DNA of 64,000 bases from Mycobacterium sp. DL (GTDB lineage: Bacteria; Actinomycetota; Actinomycetes; Mycobacteriales; Mycobacteriaceae): the NCBI RefSeq assembly GCF_039729195.1, contig NZ_CP155796.1, positions 248,001 through 312,000 on the forward strand, given 5' to 3'. Both the position numbers and the translations under genes were made by a program. Shown piece by piece: positions 1 to 9,392 of this stretch; position 1 is the stretch's first letter; the number at the start of each line of letters is the position of its first letter. The notes under the pieces are model-generated. The model was not told the DNA's origin and made no database searches. It saw nothing but the letters and a program-made list of their open reading frames with translations.

Positions 1-779
1 GTGGCGTCATCGGCGGTGGCGATGATCTGGTCGCCGATTGTGAAGCGCGTGGTGACGTCATCCTGGCCGAAGAGCCCGTCGCCGAAGTCGACACCGTAGG
101 CCTTCACCGACACCTCAACGTTCGTGCCGGGCTCCCAATATTCGGCTGGGCGCCAGCGGACTTCACGATTGCTGAGCCAGTAGAAGGCGCCCTCGGCCCG
201 GGGGTTAGTGGTCACCGTGATCGCCTGCTGCGCTGCGACCCGGTTCGTGATGTTCTCGTCAAAGCGAATCGCAATGGGTTGACCCACGCCCACCGTTTCG
301 CCGTCGTTGGGCAGGACGTAGGGCATCGTCAGGCTGTCGGGGGAATGGGTTTCGAAGGTGGCTGTCGTGTTGGTCGCGCCGCCGAGTCCAAGTGCCTCGG
401 CTTGCAGGGTGTATTGCTTGTTGTAGCCCAGCGGCTCCGCGGAGGACCAGGACACGCCGTCGGGGCTGAGTTGTCCGTCGACGAGTTTGCCCGCCTCGTT
501 GGTCAGCGACACTTGGCCTAGAACGCCGTCGCTCGCGGACACGGTGACGGGGGAGTCCACGGCGACACCGATCGCGCCGTCGGTGACCGACGCCTGCAGT
601 TTGGGCACCAGTAGGTCGGCGAACGGGGTGCCCTTGTCGGTGATGACGTCGGGCGTGGGCGTCGCTCCCGGCGACGAGGTGCAGGCGGCCGCGATCAGCA
701 GCACCGCCACCGCGAGGACGGCGGTCCGCAGCCAGTGCGTCGTCGCTCGAATCAGCGGTGGGCGGCTGGTCTGCGGCAT
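1..779 (-). CDS. ldtB: L,D-transpeptidase, LdtB/LdtMt2 type (5' part only)
   Basis: Reading leftwards from ATG at 777-779, about 259 codons stay open to the window edge, so the C-terminal YkuD catalytic domain is outside. The N-terminus has a hydrophobic stretch ending LLIAAAC, a probable but imperfect lipobox (Ala at -3). It is followed by a low-complexity TPTPDV linker and [14 protein letters not shown], close to what I remember of Rv2518c (LdtMt2). Two Ig-like domains follow (around residues 50-140 and 145-250), the second with FDENI and [13 protein letters not shown]. The enzyme would make 3-3 peptidoglycan cross-links outside the membrane. It is divergent from the copper operon starting at 1269. 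Family assignment is strong; activity cannot be judged because the SHGC motif is not in the window. Confidence 0.88.
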   Translation of the reverse strand, partial: MPQTSRPPLIRATTHWLRTAVLAVAVLLIAAACTSSPGATPTPDVITDKGTPFADLLVPKLQASVTDGAIGVAVDSPVTVSASDGVLGQVSLTNEAGKLVDGQLSPDGVSWSSAEPLGYNKQYTLQAEALGLGGATNTTATFETHSPDSLTMPYVLPNDGETVGVGQPIAIRFDENITNRVAAQQAITVTTNPRAEGAFYWLSNREVRWRPAEYWEPGTNVEVSVKAYGVDFGDGLFGQDDVTTRFTIGDQIIATADDA

Positions 780-1194
780 GAGTGGGGCTCTCCGTATCGG
801 GTTGTCGTCATCGGCTAGCGGGCTGGGCACCGCCTGGTGCGTCGCGAGGGCCGGTCGCGGGCGACGGTGCACCGTTCACGGGTATGCCTTCGAGTTTGCC
901 CATGCGTGCTTTGGCTTTCTTAGTCCTTCGATGAAGATTCGATAAAGCTGGCTCTACGAGCTGGCTCCTCGGGTTAGCGCAACCGCGAAATTCCGGGGCG
1001 CGTCCGTCTCTTCGCCCCAGCTGAAAGTGGTTGAGCCGGCTGACGGTGCCGTGGACCGCGGCGAGGACGGGGGCCGCCGGGTCGAGCGACGCTGCACTGC
1101 CGAGCCGGGTGGACTCGAATCGAGTCGTCGCAGTAAGTGCGACCAGCGTCGACGCGGCATCAGCACGGAGCCTGGAGAACGTGCCCTTGCATGA

Positions 1195-1209
1195 TACCCC
1201 CCAGGGGTA
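1195..1209. promoter_or_regulatory. Putative RicR/CsoR operator, copy 1
   Basis: The sequence is TACCC-CCCAG-GGGTA, a perfect match to the TACCC-N5-GGGTA palindrome known for the copper repressor RicR in mycobacteria; the symmetry extends one base each side (ATACCC...GGGTAT). It lies 60 bases before the copZ start. Function is inferred from motif, position and the copper genes downstream. Confidence 0.8.
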
Positions 1210-1225
1210 TACATTCACATAGGTA

Positions 1226-1240
1226 TACCCAGTAGGGGTA
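1226..1240. promoter_or_regulatory. Putative RicR/CsoR operator, copy 2
   Basis: The sequence is TACCC-AGTAG-GGGTA, the second TACCC-N5-GGGTA palindrome, centred 31 bases (about three helical turns) after copy 1. A further TATACCC half-site abuts it at 1241-1247. Its distance to the start codon (28 bases) suits an operator at or just after the transcription start. Spacing in whole turns would allow two repressor tetramers on one face of the DNA; that is inference. Confidence 0.78.
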
Positions 1241-1268
1241 TATACCCGATTCGAATGGGAGATCGGTC

Positions 1269-1481
1269 ATGAGCACGATCACGTACGCCGTCACAGGAAT
1301 GACCTGCGGGCACTGCGAGCTGTCGGTGCGCGAAGAAGTCAGCGAGGTCGCCGGGGTTCAAGACGTCGAGGTCAGCGCCACAACGGGCACTCTGATCGTG
1401 ACCCCCAACGGTCCCGTCGATGACGCCCAGATCCTGCATGCGGTCGACGAGGCCGGCTATTCCGCGGTGCGGGTCGCATGA
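1269..1481 (+). CDS. copZ: CopZ-type copper chaperone (HMA domain)
   Basis: A 70-residue protein that is a single heavy-metal-associated domain: ITYAVTGMTCGHC with the metal-binding Cys13 and Cys16, then the usual ferredoxin-like fold ending DEAGYSAVRVA. It would carry Cu(I) in the cytoplasm to the CopA ATPase encoded two genes downstream. It is the first gene after the two putative RicR boxes and its stop overlaps the next gene's ATG (ATGA, 1478-1481), so the two are translationally coupled. Length is normal for CopZ. Confidence 0.93.
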   Translation: MSTITYAVTGMTCGHCELSVREEVSEVAGVQDVEVSATTGTLIVTPNGPVDDAQILHAVDEAGYSAVRVA

Positions 1482-2449
1482 ACGCCGCGGGACGGTTGGC
1501 CGCTTTCGGTGCGGGACTGGCAGTGGCGTTCACGGCTGCGTACGCGACTGCCGCGGCGGTCGTCCCCGACGCCGCGGTGACGGCTACTCGGCAGGTCGGC
1601 GCTGAGCCCGCCGCTGGCCAGAGCATGCCGACCGAGCAGGCGTTGCCGGTATCACCGCTGTCCGCTGATCCGCCGGGGTTGTCGCTCGCCCAAGACGGAT
1701 ACGCGCTCAGCGCGGTACGGGCACCCGGTACCCCCAACGATCGAGCCTCGTTGAGCTTCACCATTGCTGGTCCCAGCGGCACGCCTCTGCTGGACTACGC
1801 AACGGTGCACGACAAGCAGCTGCATCTCATCATCGTCCGCTCCGATGGTCAGCACTTCGCGCACGTACACCCGGTCCTGGATGAAACAACCGGCATATGG
1901 TCGATGCCCTGGATGTGGAAGGCCGCCGGCACCTACCGGGTGTTCGCGGATTTCCAGCCCGCCCAGGCCGGCAGCACCAAACTCACACTCACCCGCACGG
2001 TCGACGTGGCCGGCGAGTTGGCCCCGTCGCCCCCACTGATCACGCGCAGCTCGGACGAGATTGCCGGGTACACCGTTGAACTCGACGGTCCGCTCACCTC
2101 GGGCGTCTCGAAGCCGGTCACAGTGACGATCACCCGTAGCGGCGAGCCGGTGACGACACTGCAGCCCTACCTGGGGGCATACGGACACCTCGTCGCCCTG
2201 CGCGAAGGTGACCTGGCGTATCTGCATGTGCACCCCGAGGGCGCTGAGCCGGTGGGGGACCGCACCGGTGGGCCTGCGGTGTCATTCGCGGCGACCGCAC
2301 CCACCGCCGGTCGCTACCTCCTCTACCTCGACTTCAGAGTCGACGACACCGTGCACACCGCCACCTTCGTCGTCGACTCCGCACGCGGCGAGACCAATCG
2401 ACCGGCGCCAGAACCATCGCGCGGCGCCGGCCATGCCGGCGGGCACTGA
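1478..2449 (+). CDS. Secreted or membrane-anchored HxH-rich protein of copper operon
   Basis: 323 residues; residues 5-30 are a hydrophobic signal/anchor, so most of the protein should be outside the membrane. Two similar beta-rich halves each carry His clusters: His111, His116, His126, His129 and His131 (QHFAHVHP) in the first, and His250/His252 (LHVHPEG) in the second, with a Gly/His tail (GHAGGH). Such HVHP clusters suggest metal binding. It sits between copZ and copA and is coupled to copZ. I recognise it only as the kind of conserved secreted protein found in actinobacterial csoR/copA operons; a copper-binding role is inferred from residues and context. Confidence 0.75.
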   Translation: MNAAGRLAAFGAGLAVAFTAAYATAAAVVPDAAVTATRQVGAEPAAGQSMPTEQALPVSPLSADPPGLSLAQDGYALSAVRAPGTPNDRASLSFTIAGPSGTPLLDYATVHDKQLHLIIVRSDGQHFAHVHPVLDETTGIWSMPWMWKAAGTYRVFADFQPAQAGSTKLTLTRTVDVAGELAPSPPLITRSSDEIAGYTVELDGPLTSGVSKPVTVTITRSGEPVTTLQPYLGAYGHLVALREGDLAYLHVHPEGAEPVGDRTGGPAVSFAATAPTAGRYLLYLDFRVDDTVHTATFVVDSARGETNRPAPEPSRGAGHAGGH

Positions 2450-2493
2450 CGACCCTCCCTCCGCCTCAGAGAAACTGAAAGGCACTGGCACAC

Positions 2494-4761
2494 ATGACGA
2501 TAACGACACCCGTGTCCGGCCCGAGCATCGAGCTACGCATCGGGGGAATGACCTGCGCCTCCTGTGCCAACCGCATCGAGCGCAAACTCAACAAGCTCGA
2601 CGGCGTGGCCGCGACGGTCAATTACGCGACCGAGAAGGCCACGGTCACGGTGCCTGACGGATACGATCCCGCGCAACTGCTCGCCGAGGTGGAAAACGCC
2701 GGATACAGCGCCGCGCTACCCACACCGGAAAGGCCTGCCCCGCCTGGGGAGACAGGCGAAACCGACGACCCCGACATGGTGTCGCTGCGCCACCGGCTGA
2801 CCGGTTCGGTGCTGTTGTCGGTGCCGGTCATCGCGATGGCGATGATCCCCACGCTGCAGTTCACCTACTGGCAGTGGGCGTCGCTGGTGCTGGCTGCGCC
2901 GGTGATCGTCTGGGCGGCGTGGCCGTTTCACCGCGCCGCCTGGGCCAACCTGCGCCACGCCACGGCGACGATGGACACGCTCATCTCCCTGGGGACCTTG
3001 TCGGCCTTCCTGTGGTCGCTGTATGCGCTGTTCTTCGGGACCGCCGGCACCCCAGGAATGAAGCATCCGTTCGAACTGACGCTCGCACCGTCTCACGGCG
3101 CCGCCAACATCTACCTCGAAGTCGCCGCGGGTGTAACAACATTCATCCTTGCGGGCCGCTACTTCGAGAAACGGTCAAAACGGCAGGTCGGTGCGGCGCT
3201 GCGCGCCCTACTGGAGATGGGCGCCAAGGAGGTGTCCCTGCTGCGCGACGGGGTGGAATCGAAGATCGCGATCGAGGAGCTGGTGGTGGGCGACGAGTTC
3301 GTCGTGCGCCCAGGGGAGAAGATCGCCACCGACGGGATGGTGGTGACGGGGACATCGGCGGTCGATGCCTCGATGCTGACCGGCGAATCGGTCCCCGTGG
3401 AGGTCCGTCCAGGTGGCACCGTGGTCGGTGCAACCGTCAACGCCGGCGGGCGGCTGGTGGTGCGCGCCACCCGCGTCGGTTCCGACACCCAGTTGGCGCA
3501 GATGGCGCAGCTGGTGGAGAACGCTCAAACGGGCAAGGCGCAGGTCCAGCGACTGGCCGATCGGGTCTCCGGTGTCTTCGTGCCGGTCGTCATCGCGATC
3601 GCGGTGATCACCCTCGGTGCCTGGTTGGGCGCGGGGTTCTCAGTCACCGCCGCGTTCACCGCAGCGGTCGCGGTCCTCGTCATCGCCTGCCCCTGCGCCC
3701 TCGGGTTGGCCACGCCCACGGCACTTCTGGTGGGCACCGGTCGCGGCGCACAGATGGGCGTGTTGATCAAGGGCCCCGAGGTGCTGGAATCGACCCGCAA
3801 GGTCGACACCGTGGTGCTGGACAAGACCGGCACTGTCACCACCGGCAAGATGGCCCTGATCGACGTCATCGCGGCGCCGGGAACTGAACGTGCTGAGCTG
3901 CTTCGTCTGGCCGGCGCCCTGGAGAACGCTTCCGAGCACCCCATCGCCCAAGCCATCGCCACCGCGGCCACCGAGGAAGTCCAAACCCTTCCCACCCCTG
4001 AGGACTTCGCGAATGTCGAAGGTAAAGGCGTCCAGGGCGTCGTCGACGGCCACGCCGTCGTCGTGGGACGCGAATCACTTCTCGCCGACTGGGCCCAACA
4101 CCTGAGCCCAGAATTGGTGCAGGCGAAAGAAGCAGCCGAAGCGCAGGGCAAGACGGTGGTCGCGGTCGGGTGGGACGGCCAGGCTCGCGGCGTACTCGTC
4201 GTCGCTGATACCGTGAAACCGACCAGTGCGCAGGCAATTTCGCAGATGCGCGACCTCGGCCTCACGCCCGTGCTGCTCACCGGAGACAACGAAGTCGTGG
4301 CCCGACAGATCGCCGCCGAAGTGGGCATCGACACGGTGATCGCCGAGGTCATGCCCAAGGACAAAGTCGACGTCATCGCCCGGCTGCAATCGGAGGGCAG
4401 AACGGTCGCCATGATCGGCGACGGAGTCAACGACGCGCCTGCCCTCGCCCAAGCAGACCTCGGTCTGGCCATGGGCACCGGCACCGACGTCGCTATCGAG
4501 GCCTCCGACATCACCCTGGTGCGCGGTGACCTGCGTAGCGCCGTCGATGCGATCCGGTTGTCCCGCAGAACACTGTCGACGATCAAGACGAACCTGTTCT
4601 GGGCGTTCGCCTACAACGTCGCAGCGATACCGGTCGCGGCACTAGGCCTGCTCAACCCGATGCTCGCCGGGGCGGCCATGGCGTTCTCCAGTGTCTTCGT
4701 CGTGGGCAACAGCCTCCGATTGCGTGGCTTCACATCCACATCTTCTGCCCCTGCGCACTAA
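2494..4761 (+). CDS. copA: Copper-exporting P1B-type ATPase (CopA/CtpV-like)
   Basis: 755 residues. Order: N-terminal HMA domain with GMTCASC (Cys21, Cys24), membrane segments from about residue 100, actuator TGES, the transmembrane metal site CPC at 399-401 ([12 protein letters not shown]), phosphorylated Asp443 in DKTGT, the nucleotide-domain HP (SEHPIAQA), and GDGVNDAP at about 642. The CPC motif marks the P1B-1 class, which exports Cu(I) at the expense of ATP. It follows the HxH protein after 44 bases and is in the operon behind the RicR-like boxes. All catalytic motifs are present. Confidence 0.95.
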   Translation: MTITTPVSGPSIELRIGGMTCASCANRIERKLNKLDGVAATVNYATEKATVTVPDGYDPAQLLAEVENAGYSAALPTPERPAPPGETGETDDPDMVSLRHRLTGSVLLSVPVIAMAMIPTLQFTYWQWASLVLAAPVIVWAAWPFHRAAWANLRHATATMDTLISLGTLSAFLWSLYALFFGTAGTPGMKHPFELTLAPSHGAANIYLEVAAGVTTFILAGRYFEKRSKRQVGAALRALLEMGAKEVSLLRDGVESKIAIEELVVGDEFVVRPGEKIATDGMVVTGTSAVDASMLTGESVPVEVRPGGTVVGATVNAGGRLVVRATRVGSDTQLAQMAQLVENAQTGKAQVQRLADRVSGVFVPVVIAIAVITLGAWLGAGFSVTAAFTAAVAVLVIACPCALGLATPTALLVGTGRGAQMGVLIKGPEVLESTRKVDTVVLDKTGTVTTGKMALIDVIAAPGTERAELLRLAGALENASEHPIAQAIATAATEEVQTLPTPEDFANVEGKGVQGVVDGHAVVVGRESLLADWAQHLSPELVQAKEAAEAQGKTVVAVGWDGQARGVLVVADTVKPTSAQAISQMRDLGLTPVLLTGDNEVVARQIAAEVGIDTVIAEVMPKDKVDVIARLQSEGRTVAMIGDGVNDAPALAQADLGLAMGTGTDVAIEASDITLVRGDLRSAVDAIRLSRRTLSTIKTNLFWAFAYNVAAIPVAALGLLNPMLAGAAMAFSSVFVVGNSLRLRGFTSTSSAPAH

Positions 4762-4802
4762 ACCCCTGCCGCATCCAATCTCTACTGCACCAAGGAGAAC
4801 CC

Positions 4803-5078
4803 ATGTCCGACAACAAGAACCCGACGTCGAGCTGCTGCTGCAGCGGCTCAACAGAAGACCTCGACACGACGGTCATCAAGCCGGGGATCACGAACCTCCT
4901 CGACCCCGTAACGGACGAGACGACCTGCCCGGTAATGCCCGGAACGCCGGTGAACAGGACAGCCGCTGAAGCCGCGGGCCTGTTCCGAGACTACCGCGGT
5001 CGACGGTACTGGTTCTGCTGCAAAGGATGTGGACCACGGTTCGACCGTGACCCCGACAAGTTCGCCAGCGCGGCGTGA
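4803..5078 (+). CDS. Small Cys-rich YHS-domain protein
   Basis: 91 residues with an N-terminal CCC cluster (Cys11-13) and a C-terminal YHS-type metal-binding module: TTCPVMPGTPVN, then YWFCCKGCGPRFDRDP. YHS domains occur alone or fused to copper ATPases and are thought to bind or hand over metal. AAGGAG lies 7 bases before the ATG. The gene is 41 bases after copA and its stop overlaps a possible GTG of the next gene. A cytoplasmic copper scavenger or chaperone is the likely role, by inference. Confidence 0.85.
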   Translation: MSDNKNPTSSCCCSGSTEDLDTTVIKPGITNLLDPVTDETTCPVMPGTPVNRTAAEAAGLFRDYRGRRYWFCCKGCGPRFDRDPDKFASAA

Positions 5079-5128
5079 CTGACCCGTCGGACCCCGGCGC
5101 CCTCGACCCACAGACCGAAGGAGTTGCG

Positions 5129-5458
5129 ATGACTCACGTGGACAACGGTGACCACTACCCGGCACCCGGTTCGGTTAACCACGGCTACATCACCGATAAG
5201 GACAAATACCTCAAACGCTTGAAACGTATCGAGGGCCAAGCCCGCGGCATCAGCCGGATGATCGAGCAGGACCGCTACTGCATCGACATCCTCACCCAAG
5301 CCGACGCACTGACCAAAGCTCTGCAGAGCGTCTCGCTGGCGCTGCTCGACGACCATCTCCGACACTGCGTTCGGGACGCTGCTGCCGCCGGGGGGCCGAC
5401 CGCCGACGCCAAACTCACCGAAGCATCCGAAGCCATCGCCCGACTCGTGCGGTCATGA
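5129..5458 (+). CDS. csoR: CsoR-family copper-sensing repressor
   Basis: 109 residues from ATG 5129, chosen because GAAGGAG precedes it by 5 bases; an in-frame GTG at 5075 overlaps the previous stop and would add 18 residues. The protein is an all-helical DUF156 repressor: KYLKRLKRIEGQARGISRMIE, then the Cu(I) ligands Cys51 (YCIDILTQ), His76 and Cys80 (HLRHC). It is the second regulator of this family in the window, about half identical to the ricR product at 12339, and lies inside the operon it may control. Whether it or RicR binds the boxes at 1195-1240 cannot be told from sequence. Confidence 0.92.
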   Translation: MTHVDNGDHYPAPGSVNHGYITDKDKYLKRLKRIEGQARGISRMIEQDRYCIDILTQADALTKALQSVSLALLDDHLRHCVRDAAAAGGPTADAKLTEASEAIARLVRS

Positions 5459-5541
5459 CCCGCACCGGCGCGGCCGCGTCGGATCCTCGCCAGCACACCC
5501 GCGCGAAACCGATACGCGAGACTCCCCAAGGAGAGCCCGAC

Positions 5542-7608
5542 ATGACTGACCACGACGAGCACGTCGTCAACGAAACCAAGGTCCGCCACGACAATCATTC
5601 TGACCACGGGGGTCATGCCGGCCACGGCGCCGATCATGTGGCTCAGTTCCGGAAGTTGTTCTGGATCAACCTGATCCTCGCCATCCCGGTCATCGCATTC
5701 TCGGCCATGTTCGCAATGCTGCTCGGCTACGAAGTACCCGACGTCCCCGGCGTCCGATGGATCGCGCCCCTGCTGGGCACGGTCATGTATGTCGTGGGTG
5801 GTCGACCCTTCCTCACCGGCGCCGTCAGCGAGATCCGTTCCCGCAAACCGGGAATGATGCTGCTCATCGGGCTGGCGATCACCGTCGCCTTCTTCGCCTC
5901 CTGGGGCGCGAGCCTGGGTGTCCTCCACCACGAACTTGAGTTCTGGTGGGAACTGGCGCTGCTGATCGTCATCATGTTGCTCGGCCACTGGGTCGAGATG
6001 CGCTCCCTGGCTCAGACCACCTCCGCACTCGACTCCCTGGCCGCCCTGCTTCCCGACGAGGCCGAGAAGGTCGACGGTGAGCGCACCATCACCGTCTCAC
6101 CTACCGACCTGCAGGTCGGAGATCTGGTGGTCGTGCGACCCGGCGGCAGTGTCCCCGCCGACGGCAGGATCGTCGACGGACGAGCGGACATGGACGAGTC
6201 GATGGTGACCGGTGAATCGCGGCCGGTGGCCCGCAGCATCGGAGAAGCGGTGACAGCCGGAACGGTCGCCACCGATTCCGGGTTGCGGGTCGAAATCACC
6301 GCCACCGGTGATGACACCGCCTTGGCGGGAATCCAGCGCCTGGTCACCGAAGCGCAGAACTCGTCCTCGCGAGCCCAGCGCCTCGCCGATAGAGCAGCCG
6401 GCTGGTTGTTCTGGTTCGCCTTGGTCACCGCCGCCATCACCGCCGTGGCGTGGTCGATCGTCGGAGACCCCGACGCCTCCGTCATCCGGGCCATCACCGT
6501 GCTCGTCATCGCGTGCCCCCATGCGTTGGGATTGGCGATTCCACTGGTCGTGTCGATCGCCACCGAACGCGCCGCGCGGGGCGGCGTGCTGATCAAGGAC
6601 CGCCTCGCCCTGGAAGGAATGCGCACCGTCGATGCGGTGCTCTTCGACAAAACCGGCACCCTGACCAAGGGCGAACCGACCGTGACCGCGATCGAGTCCC
6701 GCGACAACCTGGACGACGACACCGTGCTCGCGCTTGCGGCCGCCGCCGAGGCCGACAGCGAACACCCCCTGGCACGAGCCATCGTGAAAGCCGCCGACGA
6801 GCGCGGGCTCAGCGTGCCGCGCGGCAGCGGCTTCTCGTCGTCTCCGGCGGTAGGTGTCACCGCCACGGTCGAGGGGCACGAGATCCGGGTGGGTGGCCCT
6901 CGCCTGCTCGACGAGATCGGCGGACAGGAAGTCAACGCCGCCACCGTGTGGCGCGAGGAGGGTGCGATCATCCTGCACGTCGTACGCGACGGAGCTGTGC
7001 TCGGCGGTCTGCGATTGGCCGACGAGATCCGCCCTGAATCGCACGAAGCGATTGATGCGTTGCACAAGCTCGGAGTCGAAGTGGTCATGATCACCGGTGA
7101 CGCCGAGGCGGTCGCCCAGGCGGTGGGCAGCAAACTCGGCATCGACCGGATTTTCGCCGGCGTGCGACCGGAGGACAAGGCGTCGAAGGTCTCTGCCCTG
7201 CAGCGCGAGGGCAAGAAGGTCGCCATGGTCGGGGATGGTGTCAACGATGCCCCCGCGTTGGCACAGGCCGACGTTGGCATCGCGATCGGCGCCGGCACCG
7301 ACGTCGCCATCGCCTCTGCCGGTGTCATCCTGGCCAGTTCCGACCCGCGCTCTGTGCTGTCGGTGATCGAGCTGTCCCGTGCCAGCTACCGAAAGATGCA
7401 GCAAAACCTCTGGTGGGGCGCCGGTTACAACCTCATCGCAGTGCCTCTGGCTGCCGGTGTGCTCGCACCGATCGGGTTTGTGCTGCCGATGTCAGTCGGA
7501 GCGATCTTGATGTCTCTGTCGACGATCGTCGTGGCGCTGAACGCACAACTGTTGCGCCGCCTCGACCTGAGTCCGGAGGCCAGCACCCGCGCCGTTCTGA
7601 ATCGCTAG
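5542..7608 (+). CDS. copB: Heavy-metal P-type ATPase with CPH motif (CopB-like)
   Basis: 688 residues from ATG 5542, preceded by AAGGAG at 8 bases; an ATG at 5455 overlapping the previous stop would add 29 residues. Instead of an HMA domain the N-terminus is His/Asp-rich (DHDEHVV...HSDHGGHAGHGADH). The membrane metal site is Cys325-Pro-His327 (IACPHALGLAIP), the hallmark of the CopB (P1B-3) class, thought to prefer Cu(II) or Ag. Asp369 in DKTGT, SEHPLARA and GDGVNDAP complete the ATPase. It complements the CPC enzyme in the same operon. Confidence 0.93.
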   Translation: MTDHDEHVVNETKVRHDNHSDHGGHAGHGADHVAQFRKLFWINLILAIPVIAFSAMFAMLLGYEVPDVPGVRWIAPLLGTVMYVVGGRPFLTGAVSEIRSRKPGMMLLIGLAITVAFFASWGASLGVLHHELEFWWELALLIVIMLLGHWVEMRSLAQTTSALDSLAALLPDEAEKVDGERTITVSPTDLQVGDLVVVRPGGSVPADGRIVDGRADMDESMVTGESRPVARSIGEAVTAGTVATDSGLRVEITATGDDTALAGIQRLVTEAQNSSSRAQRLADRAAGWLFWFALVTAAITAVAWSIVGDPDASVIRAITVLVIACPHALGLAIPLVVSIATERAARGGVLIKDRLALEGMRTVDAVLFDKTGTLTKGEPTVTAIESRDNLDDDTVLALAAAAEADSEHPLARAIVKAADERGLSVPRGSGFSSSPAVGVTATVEGHEIRVGGPRLLDEIGGQEVNAATVWREEGAIILHVVRDGAVLGGLRLADEIRPESHEAIDALHKLGVEVVMITGDAEAVAQAVGSKLGIDRIFAGVRPEDKASKVSALQREGKKVAMVGDGVNDAPALAQADVGIAIGAGTDVAIASAGVILASSDPRSVLSVIELSRASYRKMQQNLWWGAGYNLIAVPLAAGVLAPIGFVLPMSVGAILMSLSTIVVALNAQLLRRLDLSPEASTRAVLNR

Positions 7609-7646
7609 GACTGCGTGACGCTTGGAAAACGGCGCCTATCCAGTTG

Positions 7647-8399
7647 TCACTCGCCGTGATCGTGGTCGGCGTGGCCGTCATCGAGAGGCGTCGCGGACGG
7701 TGCCGGCGGCGGGGTTACCGGCTCCGCATGACCATCGCCGTGGCCGTCCGCATGCTCGACGTTCGTCCCATGGGGGTCGCCCTCCGCGGGAGCGCCTCTC
7801 GTACCGTGATGATCGGCATCTGCCTCGTCGGCGGACGTCCCATGGTGACTGTCCGCTGCGCCTGCCGGCGCGTGATGCCCGTGCTGAAGCCCGGACGCGA
7901 CGCCCACTGTGGACGCCAACGATACGACACCGACCGCGCCCAAGAGGACCACTGCACTGGCGAAGACTGGAACCGGCTCTCCTTGGAGACCGCGGTACCA
8001 CACCCAACCGGCGCCCATCACGACATAGATCTGGAGCAGCAGCGCGCAAAGGTCCGCGGCTTGAACCACTTCGGCTTGTCCGGCGTGCGGCCCGAACGGG
8101 GCTCCTGCGGTTCTGGAGAGTGCCCAAAGGGCGATTGCTCCGACGTTGAGCATGATGCCGACGGCGAGCACGGGGGGTGTGGTTCGGGCCAGCACAACCC
8201 ACGCCCAGATCAATTGGACGAGCGCGAGCGCTACGAAAAACACCCCAGCCGGCATCCACTCCTGCCAGTGATTGGGCACAACGGCGAAGTGGATAATCGA
8301 GGCACCCAAAGAAGCCAATGCGGCAAGCCGAGCCGCAAGCCGGCTGTCGGTCTTCACAGCTGTCGTGGGGGCCATTCGTCCGATGATGACAGTAGACAT
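7647..8399 (-). CDS. Multi-pass membrane protein with His-rich tail
   Basis: 250 residues with about five or six hydrophobic segments (for example LGASIIHFAVV, FFVALALVQLIWAWVVL, ALLLQIYVVMGAGWVWY, FASAVVLLGAVGVVSLA) and then about 80 residues rich in His, Asp and Gly (HGHHAPAGAADSHHG ... DGHADHDHGE). It converges on the CopB-type gene with a 38-base gap. I do not recognise a named family. Position and the His/Asp tail suggest metal binding or sensing at the membrane, but this is inference. An internal ATG at 8375 is an alternative start. Confidence 0.75.
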   Translation of the reverse strand: MSTVIIGRMAPTTAVKTDSRLAARLAALASLGASIIHFAVVPNHWQEWMPAGVFFVALALVQLIWAWVVLARTTPPVLAVGIMLNVGAIALWALSRTAGAPFGPHAGQAEVVQAADLCALLLQIYVVMGAGWVWYRGLQGEPVPVFASAVVLLGAVGVVSLASTVGVASGLQHGHHAPAGAADSHHGTSADEADADHHGTRGAPAEGDPHGTNVEHADGHGDGHAEPVTPPPAPSATPLDDGHADHDHGE

Positions 8400-8617
8400 T
8401 CGATCGGGAACTACGCGACATCACACCTCAACCTGAACGAGATGCTTTCGTCATCGCCTGCTCGACCGTCATCACTTCTTGAACGCCGACATCAACGACC
8501 GTTTCGAGGCCGTTCCCGAACGGACGGCACCAGTGGTTACCGGTGTATCGCCACGATCGAATTACGAGAGACGTTGACCGACAATCAGTTCCGAGCGGTT
8601 AGCGGCCTCGGAATTGT

Positions 8618-9310
8618 TCAAGCCCAGTTCGCAAGTCCCCATTCGGCCATGACCGGCGCAACCAGGGTGGCGTGCACGATGCGCCCGAACACGTCGTCGC
8701 TGTGCGCGAACAGGATTCCCACGGCTGCGACGGTTCCGTCGGCCTGGCGCGCGTATACCGGAGCGCCGGAGTCACCGAGGTCGTCCCAGGCACGGAAAGA
8801 CACCTGCGTCTCGGTGACCGCGGTGACCGGGCCGCAGGACACCCCGGTGCGCGCACCGGACTTGCACAGCTGCGGCTGCTCGCGTCGAACGTCGTCGGCG
8901 CTCATCACGCGGGACACGTTCATCGCATCCACCTGGCTCACCAGCGGAACCGAGCTGCCGGCGAGATCCACCAGACCGATGTCACGCCCGCCGGGTGTCA
9001 CCTCCCACCGCACGTAGTGCCCGATCATCCGGTCGCCCGTCGGTGTCCGCTGCAGCACGGTGTCGTTGACCGGGTCGCGGTCGCAGTGCCCCGCCGTGAG
9101 CATTCCCGGTGCTCCGCTGGGCGTACGGACGGTGAACCCTGCCGTGCACTGGAAGGGCTGTCCGTTGCCGGCGAGGCTCGTGCTCACCAGATAGGCCCCG
9201 GGGCTGGCCACCGGATATTCGCCCCAGGCGTGGGAGACCGGCACCTGGGCGAACGTGAGAGCTGCGAGCACAGCTGCTGTGCTGCCGGCGATCCTGAGTC
9301 GGTTCTGCAT
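8618..9310 (-). CDS. Secreted trypsin-like (S1) serine protease
   Basis: 230 residues from ATG 9308-9310, preceded by AAAGGA; a TTG one codon earlier is possible. A signal peptide runs to about residue 28 (VSHA before WGEY). The catalytic triad is visible: His75 in TAGHC, Asp110 in GGRDIGLVD and Ser181 in GDSGAP. Cys55-Cys76 and Cys149-Cys159 are probable disulphides. It lacks the long propeptide of streptogrisins and resembles the small S1-like proteins of mycobacteria. The substrate is unknown. Confidence 0.85.
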   Translation of the reverse strand: MQNRLRIAGSTAAVLAALTFAQVPVSHAWGEYPVASPGAYLVSTSLAGNGQPFQCTAGFTVRTPSGAPGMLTAGHCDRDPVNDTVLQRTPTGDRMIGHYVRWEVTPGGRDIGLVDLAGSSVPLVSQVDAMNVSRVMSADDVRREQPQLCKSGARTGVSCGPVTAVTETQVSFRAWDDLGDSGAPVYARQADGTVAAVGILFAHSDDVFGRIVHATLVAPVMAEWGLANWA

Positions 9311-9392
9311 CAACGTCCTTTGTAGCGGCGATGTGTGACGGTCGGTGTCGGGTCGCCAGGAACCGGTGTTCGGAAACGCTTCTGGTCGGGCG

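Larger units (their letters stand above)
780..1268. other. Divergent intergenic region between ldtB-like gene and copper operon
   Basis: This 489-base stretch separates the two divergent genes. I see no convincing gene in it. Open frames at 808-1218 (minus) and 487-945 (plus) are Arg/Ser-rich with no recognisable domain. The right quarter holds two metal-type palindromes (separate entries). The left part should contain the ldtB-type promoter, but I cannot place it. Confidence 0.6.

Noticed and set aside
808..1218. Open frame on the minus strand between ldtB and copZ
   Set aside because: Composition is random, no domain, and it overlaps the metal operators.
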